Assembly: GCA_012959785.1 (NCBI GenBank)
Contig: DUCM01000010.1
Location: forward strand, 186,386-250,385
Length of the DNA stretch: 64,000 nt
Direction of reading: 5' to 3'
Source: Planctomycetota bacterium
GTDB lineage: Bacteria; Planctomycetota; UBA1135; GCA-002686595
Shown one piece after another: positions 53,575 through 62,959 of this stretch; position 1 is the stretch's first letter; each line of letters begins with the position of its first letter. Position numbers and translations under genes: made by a program. The notes beneath the pieces were generated by a model. That model had not been told where the DNA came from. It saw only the letters and a list, made by a program, of their open reading frames with translations, and ran no database searches.

Positions 53575-56500
53575 GCCGCCTGCTCCTCGCTTTGGCGGGG
53601 ACTCTCAAAGAGCCCCATGACCAGGGAATAGACCACCGGGATCACGATCAAGGTCAAGAGCGTGGAGCTCAGGAGGCCCGCGATGACCGTGATCGCCATG
53701 GGTGCGCGGATCTCTGAACCCTCACCCGAACCCAGCTCGCCCAGGATGGGCATCCCGGCCAGCCAACCGGTCAGGGGCAGGAGTCCCAGGGCCGTGGTGA
53801 GCGTCGTCATAAAGATAGGGCGCAGGCGCGCGTGGCCGGCTTCGAGGATGGCCTCGAGCAAGTCCAGTCCGGCCGCGCGTTTCTTGTTGATGCGGTCCAC
53901 CAAGACGATGGCGTTGTTGACCACGATGCCCGCCAGGAGGATCAGGCCGATAAAAACCACCACCGAGAGCGGGATCGAAAGCAGCGCCAGGGCGAAGACC
54001 ACGCCGACCCCCGCGAGGGGTACGGTGAGCATGATAATGAGGGGCTGGATCAGCGACTCGAACTGACTGGCCATGACCACGTAGACCAGGAACATGGCCA
54101 GCAAGAGGGCGAAGCGCATGCTGGCCTGGCCCTCGTCGAGTTCGCGTTTCTGGCCGCCGAGTTCGACGAATACCTCGTCGGGGTTTTCTAGGTCAGCCAG
54201 GGCGCTCGTGATGCGGCGATTGACGGTTTGCAGGTCGAGGCCCACGCTCTCGGCGCTGAGCACCACCGCGCGGCTGTTGCCGATGCGCCGGATCTCGGCG
54301 GGCCCGCGCACGAGTTCGACCCGCGCCACGGCGTTGAGCGGTAGGGGAGTTAGCGCCGAGGGATTGATCTTGAGCTCCAGCACATCATCGAGGGTCGCCA
54401 GGAGCAGTTCATCGCCCAGGACCCGGATGTCGATGCGCTCCTCGCCTTCGACGAAGCGCGTGGCCACATTGCCCAGGAGTTGATCGCGCACGAGGTTGGA
54501 CACCGCTGCCAGGTCGAGGCCGAACTCGAGCGTCTTTTCGCGGTCGAAGACCACCCGCGCTTCGGGGTGACCGGGGCGTTGGGTGCTCTGGATGTCGAAG
54601 AGCGCCTCGATGCCCTCAAGGCGCGCCTCGACATCGGCGGCCACCTGTTCGAGGTCGTCGAGGTTGTGGCCGCGGATTTCCACCGCCACCGGCGCAGCCA
54701 GGGCGAAGGGCGTCGGCCGCGTGATCTCCAGGGTGCGAACTTCCGGGTGTTTGTCGAAGAGCGCTCGGACTTCCGCCAGCACGCGCTCCTCGCCTTCGAA
54801 GTTACGGGCCTCCGGGGCCAGGCGCACTCCCAGGCGAGCAGTGTTTTCGCCCTCGATCTTGCGGGTCAGGGTGTCGGCTTCGACGCCCACGGTGAGCGCT
54901 GTGATCTCGACGCCATCGAGGGCGCGGATATCACGGTCGAGGCCCAAGAGTACGGCTTCGGTGTTTTCGAGGGGGCTCTCCACGCCCAAACCCACATGGG
55001 CGGTGAACTCGCCCTGGCGAATCTCGCCCAGAAGCTCGACGCCCAACTTGGGGACTTGCAACCAGGCGCTGTAGCCCAGGGCGCTCACGGCCAAGAGTAC
55101 CCACGTCGGATGGGCGAGGGCCTTGCGCAGAAGTGGATCGTAGGTCCTCTCGACGCCTTGCCAAAGACTGTCGAAGGCGCGCCGAAAGGGCCACAAGACT
55201 GCCGTCGAGAGGCGCGCCGCCAACCAGCCCAGGCCGCCGGCCAGCACCACCAAGAGGCCGAAGAGCCTGAGCAACAAGCGACCCACCAGGGTCAGCAGCG
55301 AAGCGACCACGCTGCCCCAGCCCCACTGGAGTCCCTCGAGCGGGCGCGCCGGCCTTGAGACGGATAGGGCGGCCGCAAACTCACCCGTCAGCCAGCTGCG
55401 CGAGGCCAACATGGGAATGAACAGAATCGCCACCAAGAGTGAGGCGATCAGCGAAGAGACCACGGTGACCGCCTGATCACCAAAGATCTGGCCGGCGATG
55501 CCATGCACGAAGACGATGGGCGCGAAGACCGCCACGGTGGTCAGGGTCGATGCGATGATGGCCCCGGAGACTTCGCTCACGCCGCGCACTGCAGCCACGC
55601 CAAGGGAGTCGCCCTCTTCGCGACAGCGCGTGATGGATTCGAGCACAACGATGGCGTTGTCCACCAACATGCCCACGCCCAGGGCCAAGCCGCCAAGGGA
55701 CATGATGTTGAGGGAGACATCGAGCAGGAACATGGGCGCGAAGGTCACGATGACCGAGATCGGGATCGAGAGCGCCACGATGAATGTGGTGGTGAAGCGC
55801 CGCAGGAAGAGCCACATGACCGCCACGGCGAAGAGCGCGCCGAGGAAGGCCGCCTGCTTGACATCGTTGATGGCCGCGCGGATGAAGGTGGACTGATCCG
55901 AGAGCAGTTCCAGGTTGGCTTCGCGGCGCAGGCGCCAGTCGAGGAACTCCTCCAGGCTGCGGTCGGCCCAACGACTGCCGCGCTGCTCTTCGCCCAGGGC
56001 TATCTTCGCGGCCAGTTCCTGGGTGTGTTTCTTTTGTTTATCGGTGCCGAATATGCGTGCCTTGACGAGATCGGCCACCTCGACGATGTTCGCGCCAGCC
56101 TCGCGATAGATGGCCACCTCCACAGCCTCGGCCCCATTCATACGCGTGATGACCTCGCGTTTCTTGTGGGTGCGCTCCACTCGGGCCACATCGCCTACAC
56201 GGATGATGGTCTCGCCGCGTTGCACCAGGGGCAGCTCTTCGATCTCCTGCAGGCTCTGAAACTCGTTCAGGGTGCGCACGAGATAGTCGCTGGAGCCATC
56301 TCGCAGCATGCCGCCCGAAGCGTTCAGGTTTTCGGCCTTGAGTCGCGCTGCGACCTCCGAGGGATCGATGGAGTGAGCGTTGAGTTTGAAGGGGTCGACC
56401 CGCACGCGGATCTCCTCCTGCAGGCCGCCGCGCACGATGACCGCCGCCACACCGGGCAGGGACTCGAGTTCGCGCTTGATCTTTTTCTCGGCCAGCCAAC

Positions 56501-57008
56501 GCAGGTGGATGCGTCCGCGCAAGTCCGCGGCACCCTTAACGTCGGTCACACCCAGGCGCAGGATGGGGTCGAGGTTCGGGTCGTAGCGCAGGATCAGGGG
56601 CCGCCCGGCGTTCGCGGGCAGGAACAATTGGTCGAGCTTGTCGCGCACATCCTGCAAGGCGAATGTCATGTCGGTGCCCCATTCGTACTCGAGCACTACA
56701 TCGGAATAGCCGGCGCGGCTCACCGAGCTCGTGCGCACCAGGCCTTGCAGCGTCGCCAGGGTTTCCTGGATGCGCACGCTGATGCGATCCTCGATGTCTT
56801 CGGGTGCCGCGCCCTCCCAGGCCGTGCGAACGGTCAGGGTTGGGTAGCTGATCTCCGGCAGGAGATCCATGGGCAGTTTTTGCAGGGAAACCAGGCCGAA
56901 CATGGCCACGGCCACCATCAGCATGCTGATGGCCACCGGGCGGCGCGTTACAAAATCAAAGGCGTGCGGCGCAGACGACTCTGCGGCGGCCGGGGGGCGG
57001 GTGCTCAT
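53571..57008 (-). CDS. RND-family transporter (first subunit of tandem pair)
   Basis: A 1145-residue AcrB-type transporter with TM1 (RRPVAISMLMVAVAMFGLVS) and porter domains. The TM4 signature is LALGVGMLVDNAIVVLESI. A second repeat contains GIVVNNAIVLVDRINKKRAAG and MTTLTTALGLLP. It carries an extra hydrophobic stretch after TM6 (VVASLLTLVGRLLLRLFGLL, nt about 55200-55330). It lies 9 bases after the adaptor and is coupled to the second transporter. No outer-membrane factor is encoded nearby. The drug, metal or lipid substrate cannot be told from sequence. Confidence 0.92.
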   Translation of the reverse strand: MSTRPPAAAESSAPHAFDFVTRRPVAISMLMVAVAMFGLVSLQKLPMDLLPEISYPTLTVRTAWEGAAPEDIEDRISVRIQETLATLQGLVRTSSVSRAGYSDVVLEYEWGTDMTFALQDVRDKLDQLFLPANAGRPLILRYDPNLDPILRLGVTDVKGAADLRGRIHLRWLAEKKIKRELESLPGVAAVIVRGGLQEEIRVRVDPFKLNAHSIDPSEVAARLKAENLNASGGMLRDGSSDYLVRTLNEFQSLQEIEELPLVQRGETIIRVGDVARVERTHKKREVITRMNGAEAVEVAIYREAGANIVEVADLVKARIFGTDKQKKHTQELAAKIALGEEQRGSRWADRSLEEFLDWRLRREANLELLSDQSTFIRAAINDVKQAAFLGALFAVAVMWLFLRRFTTTFIVALSIPISVIVTFAPMFLLDVSLNIMSLGGLALGVGMLVDNAIVVLESITRCREEGDSLGVAAVRGVSEVSGAIIASTLTTVAVFAPIVFVHGIAGQIFGDQAVTVVSSLIASLLVAILFIPMLASRSWLTGEFAAALSVSRPARPLEGLQWGWGSVVASLLTLVGRLLLRLFGLLVVLAGGLGWLAARLSTAVLWPFRRAFDSLWQGVERTYDPLLRKALAHPTWVLLAVSALGYSAWLQVPKLGVELLGEIRQGEFTAHVGLGVESPLENTEAVLLGLDRDIRALDGVEITALTVGVEADTLTRKIEGENTARLGVRLAPEARNFEGEERVLAEVRALFDKHPEVRTLEITRPTPFALAAPVAVEIRGHNLDDLEQVAADVEARLEGIEALFDIQSTQRPGHPEARVVFDREKTLEFGLDLAAVSNLVRDQLLGNVATRFVEGEERIDIRVLGDELLLATLDDVLELKINPSALTPLPLNAVARVELVRGPAEIRRIGNSRAVVLSAESVGLDLQTVNRRITSALADLENPDEVFVELGGQKRELDEGQASMRFALLLAMFLVYVVMASQFESLIQPLIIMLTVPLAGVGVVFALALLSIPLSVVVFIGLILLAGIVVNNAIVLVDRINKKRAAGLDLLEAILEAGHARLRPIFMTTLTTALGLLPLTGWLAGMPILGELGSGEGSEIRAPMAITVIAGLLSSTLLTLIVIPVVYSLVMGLFESPRQSEEQAA

Positions 57009-57017
57009 CTTTTCTTC

Positions 57018-58331
57018 TTAGCGTGCGTCGCGGCTCGCCGCCGCATCCACGATCTGAATCGACAGCTGATCCTCGAGGTCGCGGTTGCCCACCACGATCA
57101 CCAGATCGCCCTCGCTTAGGGTGCCCTCGCCCATGACCTGAACCTCGACTTCGTCGTCATCGGAGAAGCGCTCTAGCACCTCGATGCGCACGGCCTTGTC
57201 ATCGCGGGCGACGAACAGGATGGTGGTCTCGCCTTCGCGCTTGAGGGCGCGTTTGGACACCACCAGGGAATCGGGATGGCGCTCGACCACCAGACGCAGG
57301 CGCAACAGCATGCCCGGCAGAAGGCGCAAGCCGTCACTTTCGGGTTCGAGGCGCACGGTGACCCGGAAGGAACCCGAGGTGGCGTCGATGCCGGGGCTGA
57401 TGCGCTCGATGCGTCCCCCAAAGCTGTGGCCCGGCAAGGCTTCGGACTCCGCTGTGACAAGGATGTTCTCCAGGCCTGCCTGCGGCGAACCGTCACCGGC
57501 GCGGGCCGTGCCCAAGCCGCTGAAGAGGGCCAGTTCGCGTTGGGGTCTGTAGAAGACTGTGCGCAGGTCCGAGAGGTCGGTCAGGGTGAAAGCTGCGTCG
57601 CTGGGCGAGAGCTGCGAGCCCAGTTGGCACTGACGCTGAGCGATGACCCCGGCGAAGGGCGCGCGCAATTCGGTGTGGGAGAGGCTGACCTCGGCGCGCA
57701 GGGCGGTCAGCTCCGCGCGCTCCACCGAAGTGGCCGCGGCCCGGCCCTCGATCTCGGCCCGGTCCCTGGCGAGGATCATGGTCGTCAACTCGGCCTGGGC
57801 GGTGTCGCGGGTGAGTTCGAGTTGTTCGAGGTCCTGAGCCGAGATCAGTTGGGCTGTTTCGTTGCGCGTGAAGTCCCGCCCGGCTTGCTTGAAGGAGAGG
57901 CGCGCCTTGGTGATGGCACCCTCGGCTTCGCGGCGCACAATCTCGCCCTTGGCGGCGGCGTCCTGGGCTTCTCTGAGGGCAATTTGTGCTTCGGCCAACT
58001 GGGCCTTGGCATCGCGCTGGTCGAGCACTGCCAGGAGCGCACCGTTTTCGACCCTGTCACCTTCCTCGGCCAGCAACTCGACCAACTCGCCCGTGGCCCG
58101 CGGGTGGATCACGATGTGGTGTTCGGACTCGACCACACAGGTGGTTTCCAGGGTGCGCACCATCTCGCGCCGAATTGCCGGCTGCACTCGCACCCGGGTG
58201 CTGCGCATGCGGGTCAGGGCTCCGGACATGGTGGCCACTTCGGGCTCCTCGATGCTCGGGTTGCAGGCGCCAAGGGCAAGGGTTAGCAGGGGCAAGCAGA
58301 GGGTCAAGGGGGAGACGGCGAAGAATTGCAT
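57018..58331 (-). CDS. RND periplasmic adaptor lipoprotein
   Basis: A 437-residue membrane fusion protein. The lipobox LALGAC (Cys23) anchors it. The biotinyl-lipoyl half (VIHPRATGELVELLAEEGDR) and a coiled-coil hairpin (residues 115-200, EAQIALREAQDAAAKGEIVR) follow. The second lipoyl half is VSLSHTELRAPFAGVIAQRQ, followed by the beta-barrel and membrane-proximal domains. It links the two RND pumps to an outer-membrane channel elsewhere. It is divergent to moeA with only 49 bases between starts. Confidence 0.92.
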   Translation of the reverse strand: MQFFAVSPLTLCLPLLTLALGACNPSIEEPEVATMSGALTRMRSTRVRVQPAIRREMVRTLETTCVVESEHHIVIHPRATGELVELLAEEGDRVENGALLAVLDQRDAKAQLAEAQIALREAQDAAAKGEIVRREAEGAITKARLSFKQAGRDFTRNETAQLISAQDLEQLELTRDTAQAELTTMILARDRAEIEGRAAATSVERAELTALRAEVSLSHTELRAPFAGVIAQRQCQLGSQLSPSDAAFTLTDLSDLRTVFYRPQRELALFSGLGTARAGDGSPQAGLENILVTAESEALPGHSFGGRIERISPGIDATSGSFRVTVRLEPESDGLRLLPGMLLRLRLVVERHPDSLVVSKRALKREGETTILFVARDDKAVRIEVLERFSDDDEVEVQVMGEGTLSEGDLVIVVGNRDLEDQLSIQIVDAAASRDAR

Positions 58332-58380
58332 GGCAGAAGAGTCGCAGCACTGGGGGGGGGCAAGCGGTTAGAGTAAAGCC

Positions 58381-59598
58381 ATGCGGAGCCCAGAAGACGC
58401 TGTTTCCATCATTCTCGACAGCGTGGTCGGTGATCTCGGCCGCGAGAACCAGCCCCTGGCCCAAGCCCTCGGGCGGGTTCTGGCCGAGGATGTCCATGGG
58501 GACCTCGACCTGCCGCCCTTCGCCAAGTCGGCCATGGACGGATTTGCCGTACACGCCGAGGATTTCGCGGCGCGCCCCCCGCAGAGCGAGGTGCGTCTTC
58601 GCCAGGTGGGCGAGGCCCGCGCCGGCGTGCCCTTTACGGATCCGGTGGCCCCCGGAGAGTGCGTGGCGATCTACACCGGTGGCGAATTGCCCGCTGACCT
58701 CGACGCCGTGGTGATGGTGGAGAAGACTCGCTGTCAAGGCGAGTTCGTCTTCCTCAGCGACAGCCCCGGCCCGCGCCAGCACATCTGCGAGCGTGGGGAA
58801 GACCTGGCCGCTGGCGATTTGGTCCTGGCCCGTGGCAGTCGGCTGCGCGCGGCCTGCCTCTCGGTCCTCGCTTCGGTGGGCTGCGAACCCGTGCCGCTCC
58901 AGCGCCGACCGCGGGTGGCCATCGTGACCACCGGCGACGAACTCGTGGCGCCCAGCGAGGTGCCCGGTCCGGGCCAGATCCGCGAGGGCAACACCTTGCA
59001 CCTCGCCGCTCTGGCGCGGGCTGCCGGCGCCGAAGTCGTCTTCTCCGGTGTGGTACGGGATTCAAAGAGCGATCTCGCCGCATCCTTCGGCGACCTGCTC
59101 GAGAGCGTCGATGTGCTGATCACCACCGGCGGCGTTTCCATGGGCAAGTACGATCTCGTGGCCGAGGCTCTCGAGGCCTGCGGCATCGAACAGGTCTTCC
59201 ACAAGGTCGCCATCAAACCCGGCAAGCCAATTTGGTTCGGCCGCATGGATCAGCGTTTGGTTTTTGGCTTGCCCGGCAATCCGGTCTCGTGCCTCGTGGG
59301 CCACGAGGTCTTCGTGGCACCGGCTTTGCGCAAACTCGGCGGCGAAAGCACCGAGGCTTGGCAGCCGCCCCTCTGCGTGGCCCGTTGGAAAGCTGGCGCG
59401 ACCCGGCCCAACGCTCGTCAGCAGAACATTCCTGCCCTGCTCACCATGACCGAAGAGGGCGCGAGCGAGCTGCAACTCGTGCGCTGGAAGAGCTCAGCAG
59501 ACATCGTGGGCATCTCCCGCGCCAACGCCCTCCTGGTGTTAGGGCCGGACGAACACTGCGAAGTGGGCGACTTGGTGCGCTACCGGCCGCTCGCATAG
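58381..59598 (+). CDS. moeA: Molybdopterin molybdotransferase
   Basis: A 405-residue MoeA that inserts molybdate into molybdopterin. It begins MRSPEDAVSIIL. Characteristic segments are LPPFAKSAMDGFAV, AIVTTGDELVAP, the MoeA loop TGGVSMGKYDLVAE and KVAIKPGKPIWFG, then GLPGNPVSCLVGHEV. The C-terminal domain matches the family. It is transcribed divergently from the RND adaptor. Its stop abuts the next start with no gap. Confidence 0.95.
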   Translation: MRSPEDAVSIILDSVVGDLGRENQPLAQALGRVLAEDVHGDLDLPPFAKSAMDGFAVHAEDFAARPPQSEVRLRQVGEARAGVPFTDPVAPGECVAIYTGGELPADLDAVVMVEKTRCQGEFVFLSDSPGPRQHICERGEDLAAGDLVLARGSRLRAACLSVLASVGCEPVPLQRRPRVAIVTTGDELVAPSEVPGPGQIREGNTLHLAALARAAGAEVVFSGVVRDSKSDLAASFGDLLESVDVLITTGGVSMGKYDLVAEALEACGIEQVFHKVAIKPGKPIWFGRMDQRLVFGLPGNPVSCLVGHEVFVAPALRKLGGESTEAWQPPLCVARWKAGATRPNARQQNIPALLTMTEEGASELQLVRWKSSADIVGISRANALLVLGPDEHCEVGDLVRYRPLA

Positions 59599-61422
59599 AT
59601 GTTGCTCTCCTCTCTTCTCGGCCGCGCTGAGCTCGCCGCGCGCCCGCGCTTTTTTTGGTTGGCCCTTGGCTACTCGATCTATGTCCTCGCGGGACCGGGG
59701 ATGCTCTCCGGCGCGGGCTCGCCCCTGGGCGCCTTGGGTTTGGTCTTTTGGGCCCTCACCGCCAGTCGGCCCGGGCCGTACAAGGCGCGCATCGAGTGGC
59801 TCCTCGGCGCCCTCTGCTTCAGTGCCCAGACGACCTGGATGGCCCTGGTGTTCTGGGCCGCCATGCCCTTTGTCTTCGTGGCCTACGGAGTCTGGGCCAT
59901 GTACCCCGGTGCGTTACTCTGGCGCCTGGCGCAGCGCCTGCCGTTGTCGCTGGCGACGGCCCTGTGCTGGACCGGCTTTGAGGCCCTCCTGACCTGGACC
60001 AAGACGCCCCTGGGCTTGTCGTGGTTGAGATTGGGGCATTACGCCGGCGACTGGCCGACCTTGGCGGGTAGCGCACGGGTCTGGGGCGACCTGGGCCTGG
60101 GTTTTGTGTTGGCGGCCGTGGCGGGTTTCTTGGCCGACCTGTGGCGCGCGCGCGCCGTGGGGCAGCGGGTCTCGGGGGCCAGCCTCGCCGGTGTGGGCGT
60201 GCCCCTCTGTTCGGCGCTAATTTTGGCCCTGGTGGTGCGGCCGCCTGAGACGGAGATTGGGCCGCGGCTCTTGTTGGTGCAGCCCGCCTTCGAACAGAAG
60301 CGCAAACAACTCACCGGCGATCCCGATCAACTCCTGCGCGAGTCCTTTGCCCTGACAGCCGAGGCTCTGGAACAAAACCGCGCGGCAGGCGGGCGCGAGC
60401 CCGACCTCGTGGCCTGGGGCGAGTCCATGCTGTTCTGCTCGTGGATGGAAGCGGGCCTTGAGGATGAGGTGGGCAAGCTCGATCTCGATCCATGGCATGT
60501 TTGGAAAGACCTCGACGCCGCGCAGAAGCGCCGCACCGTTTTGGAACTGCGCCAGCGCGAGGCCATGATCGTCGGGGAACTCCTGGGCGGAGTTCCCGGG
60601 GCTCCACCTGGCGCGGCCCAGGTCCTTGGGCCCGAGACCTTCTTCGTGGCCGGGCTCGATGTGCTCGTGGCCCACGAAGGTCGTCTGCGCGGCATGGTGG
60701 GGGCTGGCCTGTGGGCGCCGGGCGGCGCGCGCGTGGGCCTCGGCACCAAGGTGCACCTCGCGCCGGGCGGCGAGACCATGGTGGGACTCGAGCGTTTCGA
60801 GGTCGTGCGCGACATGATCCATGCCCTGGCGAATTATGTCCCCGACCGCCTGGCCGCCGAAGAGACCTCGAGTCTGCGCCTACCCGGTGCGGACGGGGCG
60901 GCCTGGGACTTTGGGCTCTCGCTCTGCTTCGACAACGCCTACGCCGATCCCTACGCCGGGCCCCTGCGCCGGGGGCCCCTGGATTTTCACCTGGTGGTGT
61001 CGAATGAGGCCTGGTACGAGCGCAGCCAGGAGTTGGATCAGATGTTGGCCTTCTCCCGGATCCTGGCCCTTTCCACCGGGCGCACCCTGGTGCGGGTCGC
61101 CAATAGCGGGGTGAGCGCGGTCTACGGGCCCGCTGGTCGGGAACTCGCGCGCTTGCGGGTGGGGGGGCGCGATCGCTGCGTCAAGGGCGCCCTGATGGTG
61201 GACCTGCCCGTGCCCAGGGAGGCTGCCGCGGCCCATGCCACGCCCTTTGTGGTCCTGCAGCCCTGGCTTCTACCCCTGGGAACTCTCCTGCCACTCCTGG
61301 GTCTGGTGGTTTGTGGCATCCTCGGGCGTTACCGCCGGGAGCCAGAGGAGTACGGGCAGGGTGAGGCGTCTGCGCCCCGAAGCCCGCGAGGGACGGGAGC
61401 CCAGGCTGGCCCTGAAGCCTGA
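59599..61422 (+). CDS. lnt: Apolipoprotein N-acyltransferase-like protein
   Basis: A 607-residue protein with five to six N-terminal membrane helices, a nitrilase-like periplasmic domain and one C-terminal helix (nt about 61260-61330). The catalytic triad is readable. Glu275 lies in VAWGES, Lys384 in GTKVHLAPGGE (Lnt usually has K-x-HLVPFGE) and Cys443 in LSLCFDNAYAD. It would N-acylate lipoproteins such as the four lipoprotein precursors in this window. The Cys-Phe-Asp around the nucleophile differs from the usual Cys-Tyr-Glu. Translation may be coupled to moeA, as the start follows the stop directly. Confidence 0.88.
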   Translation: MLLSSLLGRAELAARPRFFWLALGYSIYVLAGPGMLSGAGSPLGALGLVFWALTASRPGPYKARIEWLLGALCFSAQTTWMALVFWAAMPFVFVAYGVWAMYPGALLWRLAQRLPLSLATALCWTGFEALLTWTKTPLGLSWLRLGHYAGDWPTLAGSARVWGDLGLGFVLAAVAGFLADLWRARAVGQRVSGASLAGVGVPLCSALILALVVRPPETEIGPRLLLVQPAFEQKRKQLTGDPDQLLRESFALTAEALEQNRAAGGREPDLVAWGESMLFCSWMEAGLEDEVGKLDLDPWHVWKDLDAAQKRRTVLELRQREAMIVGELLGGVPGAPPGAAQVLGPETFFVAGLDVLVAHEGRLRGMVGAGLWAPGGARVGLGTKVHLAPGGETMVGLERFEVVRDMIHALANYVPDRLAAEETSSLRLPGADGAAWDFGLSLCFDNAYADPYAGPLRRGPLDFHLVVSNEAWYERSQELDQMLAFSRILALSTGRTLVRVANSGVSAVYGPAGRELARLRVGGRDRCVKGALMVDLPVPREAAAAHATPFVVLQPWLLPLGTLLPLLGLVVCGILGRYRREPEEYGQGEASAPRSPRGTGAQAGPEA

Positions 61423-61731
61423 CCAAAGCTTGACCCCCGGGGCTGTGCTTCCTATACTCACGCCCTCGATCTCTTACCCACCTGGCCCGCTGCCGTAACC
61501 CCTTTTTCCTCAAGGGTTTACATGGATTGGCAGCAAGGCATTGGCCCCCGTTTGGTGACGGCTCCGCCCCAATCCCCAATCATGGGGGTGGGCAAGGCCG
61601 TCTCCTCTCCCTCCCCTGCACACATCTTCCACCGACCGGACGCCCAGCGACCTCCAATCTCTGCAGCCCTCTCCCGAGGCTGTGGAACCGGTCCTTGTAG
61701 GATTCCCCTCACCTCTCTCTAGCGCACTCCC
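61423..61731. other. Leader region of the coiled-coil membrane gene
   Basis: A 309-base gap holding the promoter listed separately at its left end and about 270 bases of presumed untranslated leader. No known riboswitch or small protein is recognisable. A 66-codon frame at 61522-61722 lacks family resemblance and is not called. Confidence 0.45.
61430..61458 (+). promoter_or_regulatory. Sigma-70-type promoter
   Basis: TTGACC (61430-61435), a 17-base spacer, and TATACT (61453-61458) lie just after the lnt stop. It is the best-matching promoter in the window. It would start transcription near 61465 and leave a leader of about 265 bases before the coiled-coil gene at 61732. Confidence 0.75.
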
Positions 61732-62589
61732 ATGAGCCCCATTGGACGCATCTTCATTGTCTTGAACCTGATTCTCGCCGCCCTCTTCCTGTCATGGGCT
61801 GCGAACAACCTGGCCACCAGCCACCAGTACAAGCAGCAGCTCGAAGACGCCCAAGCGGCAGCTGCCATCGAGAAGGCCGCCCTCGACTCGGAGCTCAGCG
61901 AACTCCAGGCCCAGCTGGACAACAAGACCTCGGATGCTGACCGCTTCCGAGCCGAGCGCGATTCGGCGGTGGACGCCGAGCGTCGTGCGAGCCAGGAGAA
62001 CGCCAGTCTCCAGGGCTCCAACGCTGGCCTGGCCGCGACCAACGACAAGAACGCCTCGACCATCTCCGATTTCGAGTCACACATCACCAGCCTCGAGTCC
62101 GCCAAGGACCAGGCCGTCTCGGCCCAGCATGGTGCCGAAGGCGAGCGCGACGATGCCCTCTCCAGCGCCGAAGACGCCACCACCAAGGCCGGCGACCTCG
62201 AGGCTCAGAACGCGGCCCTCGGCAACCAGATCTCCGATATGCAGTCTGAGATCGTGGCGCTCAACGGGCGCATCTCCGAACTCGACACCCACTTGGCCAC
62301 GGTCATCGATGTGACCGGCGCCAACATCGACGACATCCTGGCCCAGAAGCTGATCAATGGCTCGGTGCTTCAGGCCAACTACGACATCCAGCCGGGCCTG
62401 GTGGCCATCAATGTGGGCAAGGATAGCGGCGTCACCCGCGGCTACACCTTCCAGATCTTCAACGGTTCCGAGTACAAGGGCGAAGTGCGGGTCGAGAATG
62501 TGCGCGACAAGATGTGCACAGCCTTGATCCTGACCACCGTCAACGGACAGTCGATCCAGCAAGGCGACCGCGCTACCACCCGTCTCTAG
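61732..62589 (+). CDS. Membrane-anchored coiled-coil protein with a beta-rich C-terminus
   Basis: A 285-residue protein. One membrane helix (residues about 6-24) is followed by a long coiled coil (30-185) with clear heptads. The C-terminal beta-rich domain includes GLVAINVGKDSGVTRGYTF and SIQQGDRATTRL. That pattern resembles small beta domains of FlgT/CsgG-associated or MreC-type proteins but is not diagnostic. With mreB downstream, a cell-envelope or shape role is plausible but inferred. Its gene has its own promoter and a long leader. Confidence 0.55.
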   Translation: MSPIGRIFIVLNLILAALFLSWAANNLATSHQYKQQLEDAQAAAAIEKAALDSELSELQAQLDNKTSDADRFRAERDSAVDAERRASQENASLQGSNAGLAATNDKNASTISDFESHITSLESAKDQAVSAQHGAEGERDDALSSAEDATTKAGDLEAQNAALGNQISDMQSEIVALNGRISELDTHLATVIDVTGANIDDILAQKLINGSVLQANYDIQPGLVAINVGKDSGVTRGYTFQIFNGSEYKGEVRVENVRDKMCTALILTTVNGQSIQQGDRATTRL

Positions 62590-62595
62590 GCCGAA

Positions 62596-62601
62596 AAGGA
62601 G
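62596..62601 (+). promoter_or_regulatory. Shine-Dalgarno of the small membrane gene
   Basis: AAGGAG lies 7 bases before ATG 62609. It is a near-consensus ribosome site and supports this short gene as real. Confidence 0.75.
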
Positions 62602-62608
62602 CACAAAC

Positions 62609-62845
62609 ATGGCAAGCAGTCGTTCACGCAAAGGCGCTGATTCCTCCCGCGGAGGGCGCCAGGCAAAATCCAAGAAGTCCAAGGTCCCGGTGGCCGAGGT
62701 CGAGATCATCGAAGACGAAGGCGGCGGCCTTGGCATCGATGACGGCATCCCCATCATCACCAGCATCCTGCTCCTGGCGGCCTTCATGATGGTGGACTAC
62801 TGCCTGGGCCAGCACTACGGCACGGGCATGTTCTTCATCAAGTAG
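62609..62845 (+). CDS. Small single-pass membrane protein
   Basis: A 78-residue protein with a strongly basic N-terminus (SRSRKGADSSRGGRQAKSKK), an acidic patch (EVEIIEDEGG) and one C-terminal membrane helix (ITSILLLAAFMMVDYCLGQ). There is no family match. It sits 19 bases after the coiled-coil gene with a strong ribosome site, so the two probably work in one complex. Confidence 0.6.
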   Translation: MASSRSRKGADSSRGGRQAKSKKSKVPVAEVEIIEDEGGGLGIDDGIPIITSILLLAAFMMVDYCLGQHYGTGMFFIK

Positions 62846-62888
62846 GCCCCCCCCTTGGTTTTGTGGGGCTCCGGGGCTTCCCGGGCAG

Positions 62889-62930
62889 CGATTGGCCCGC
62901 GCCTTCATTCCGGAAGGCGCGGGCCAATCG
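62889..62930 (+). other. Strong hairpin (probable terminator or processing site)
   Basis: An 18-bp perfect stem with arms at 62889-62906 and 62913-62930 and a 6-base loop (ATTCCG). It follows the small membrane gene by 43 bases. No T-tract follows, so termination would need Rho or another factor. RNA stabilisation is also possible. Confidence 0.7.
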
Positions 62931-62959
62931 GCTCCATGGCGTAGCAGCCCCGAGCAGCG

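Noticed and set aside
55503-57119. A 538-codon plus-strand open frame antisense to an RND transporter
   Set aside because: The His/Asp/Gly-rich translation is typical of antisense frames. The transporter motifs are on the other strand.
61522-61722. A 66-codon frame in the leader before the coiled-coil gene
   Set aside because: No ribosome site and no family resemblance. Better treated as untranslated leader.
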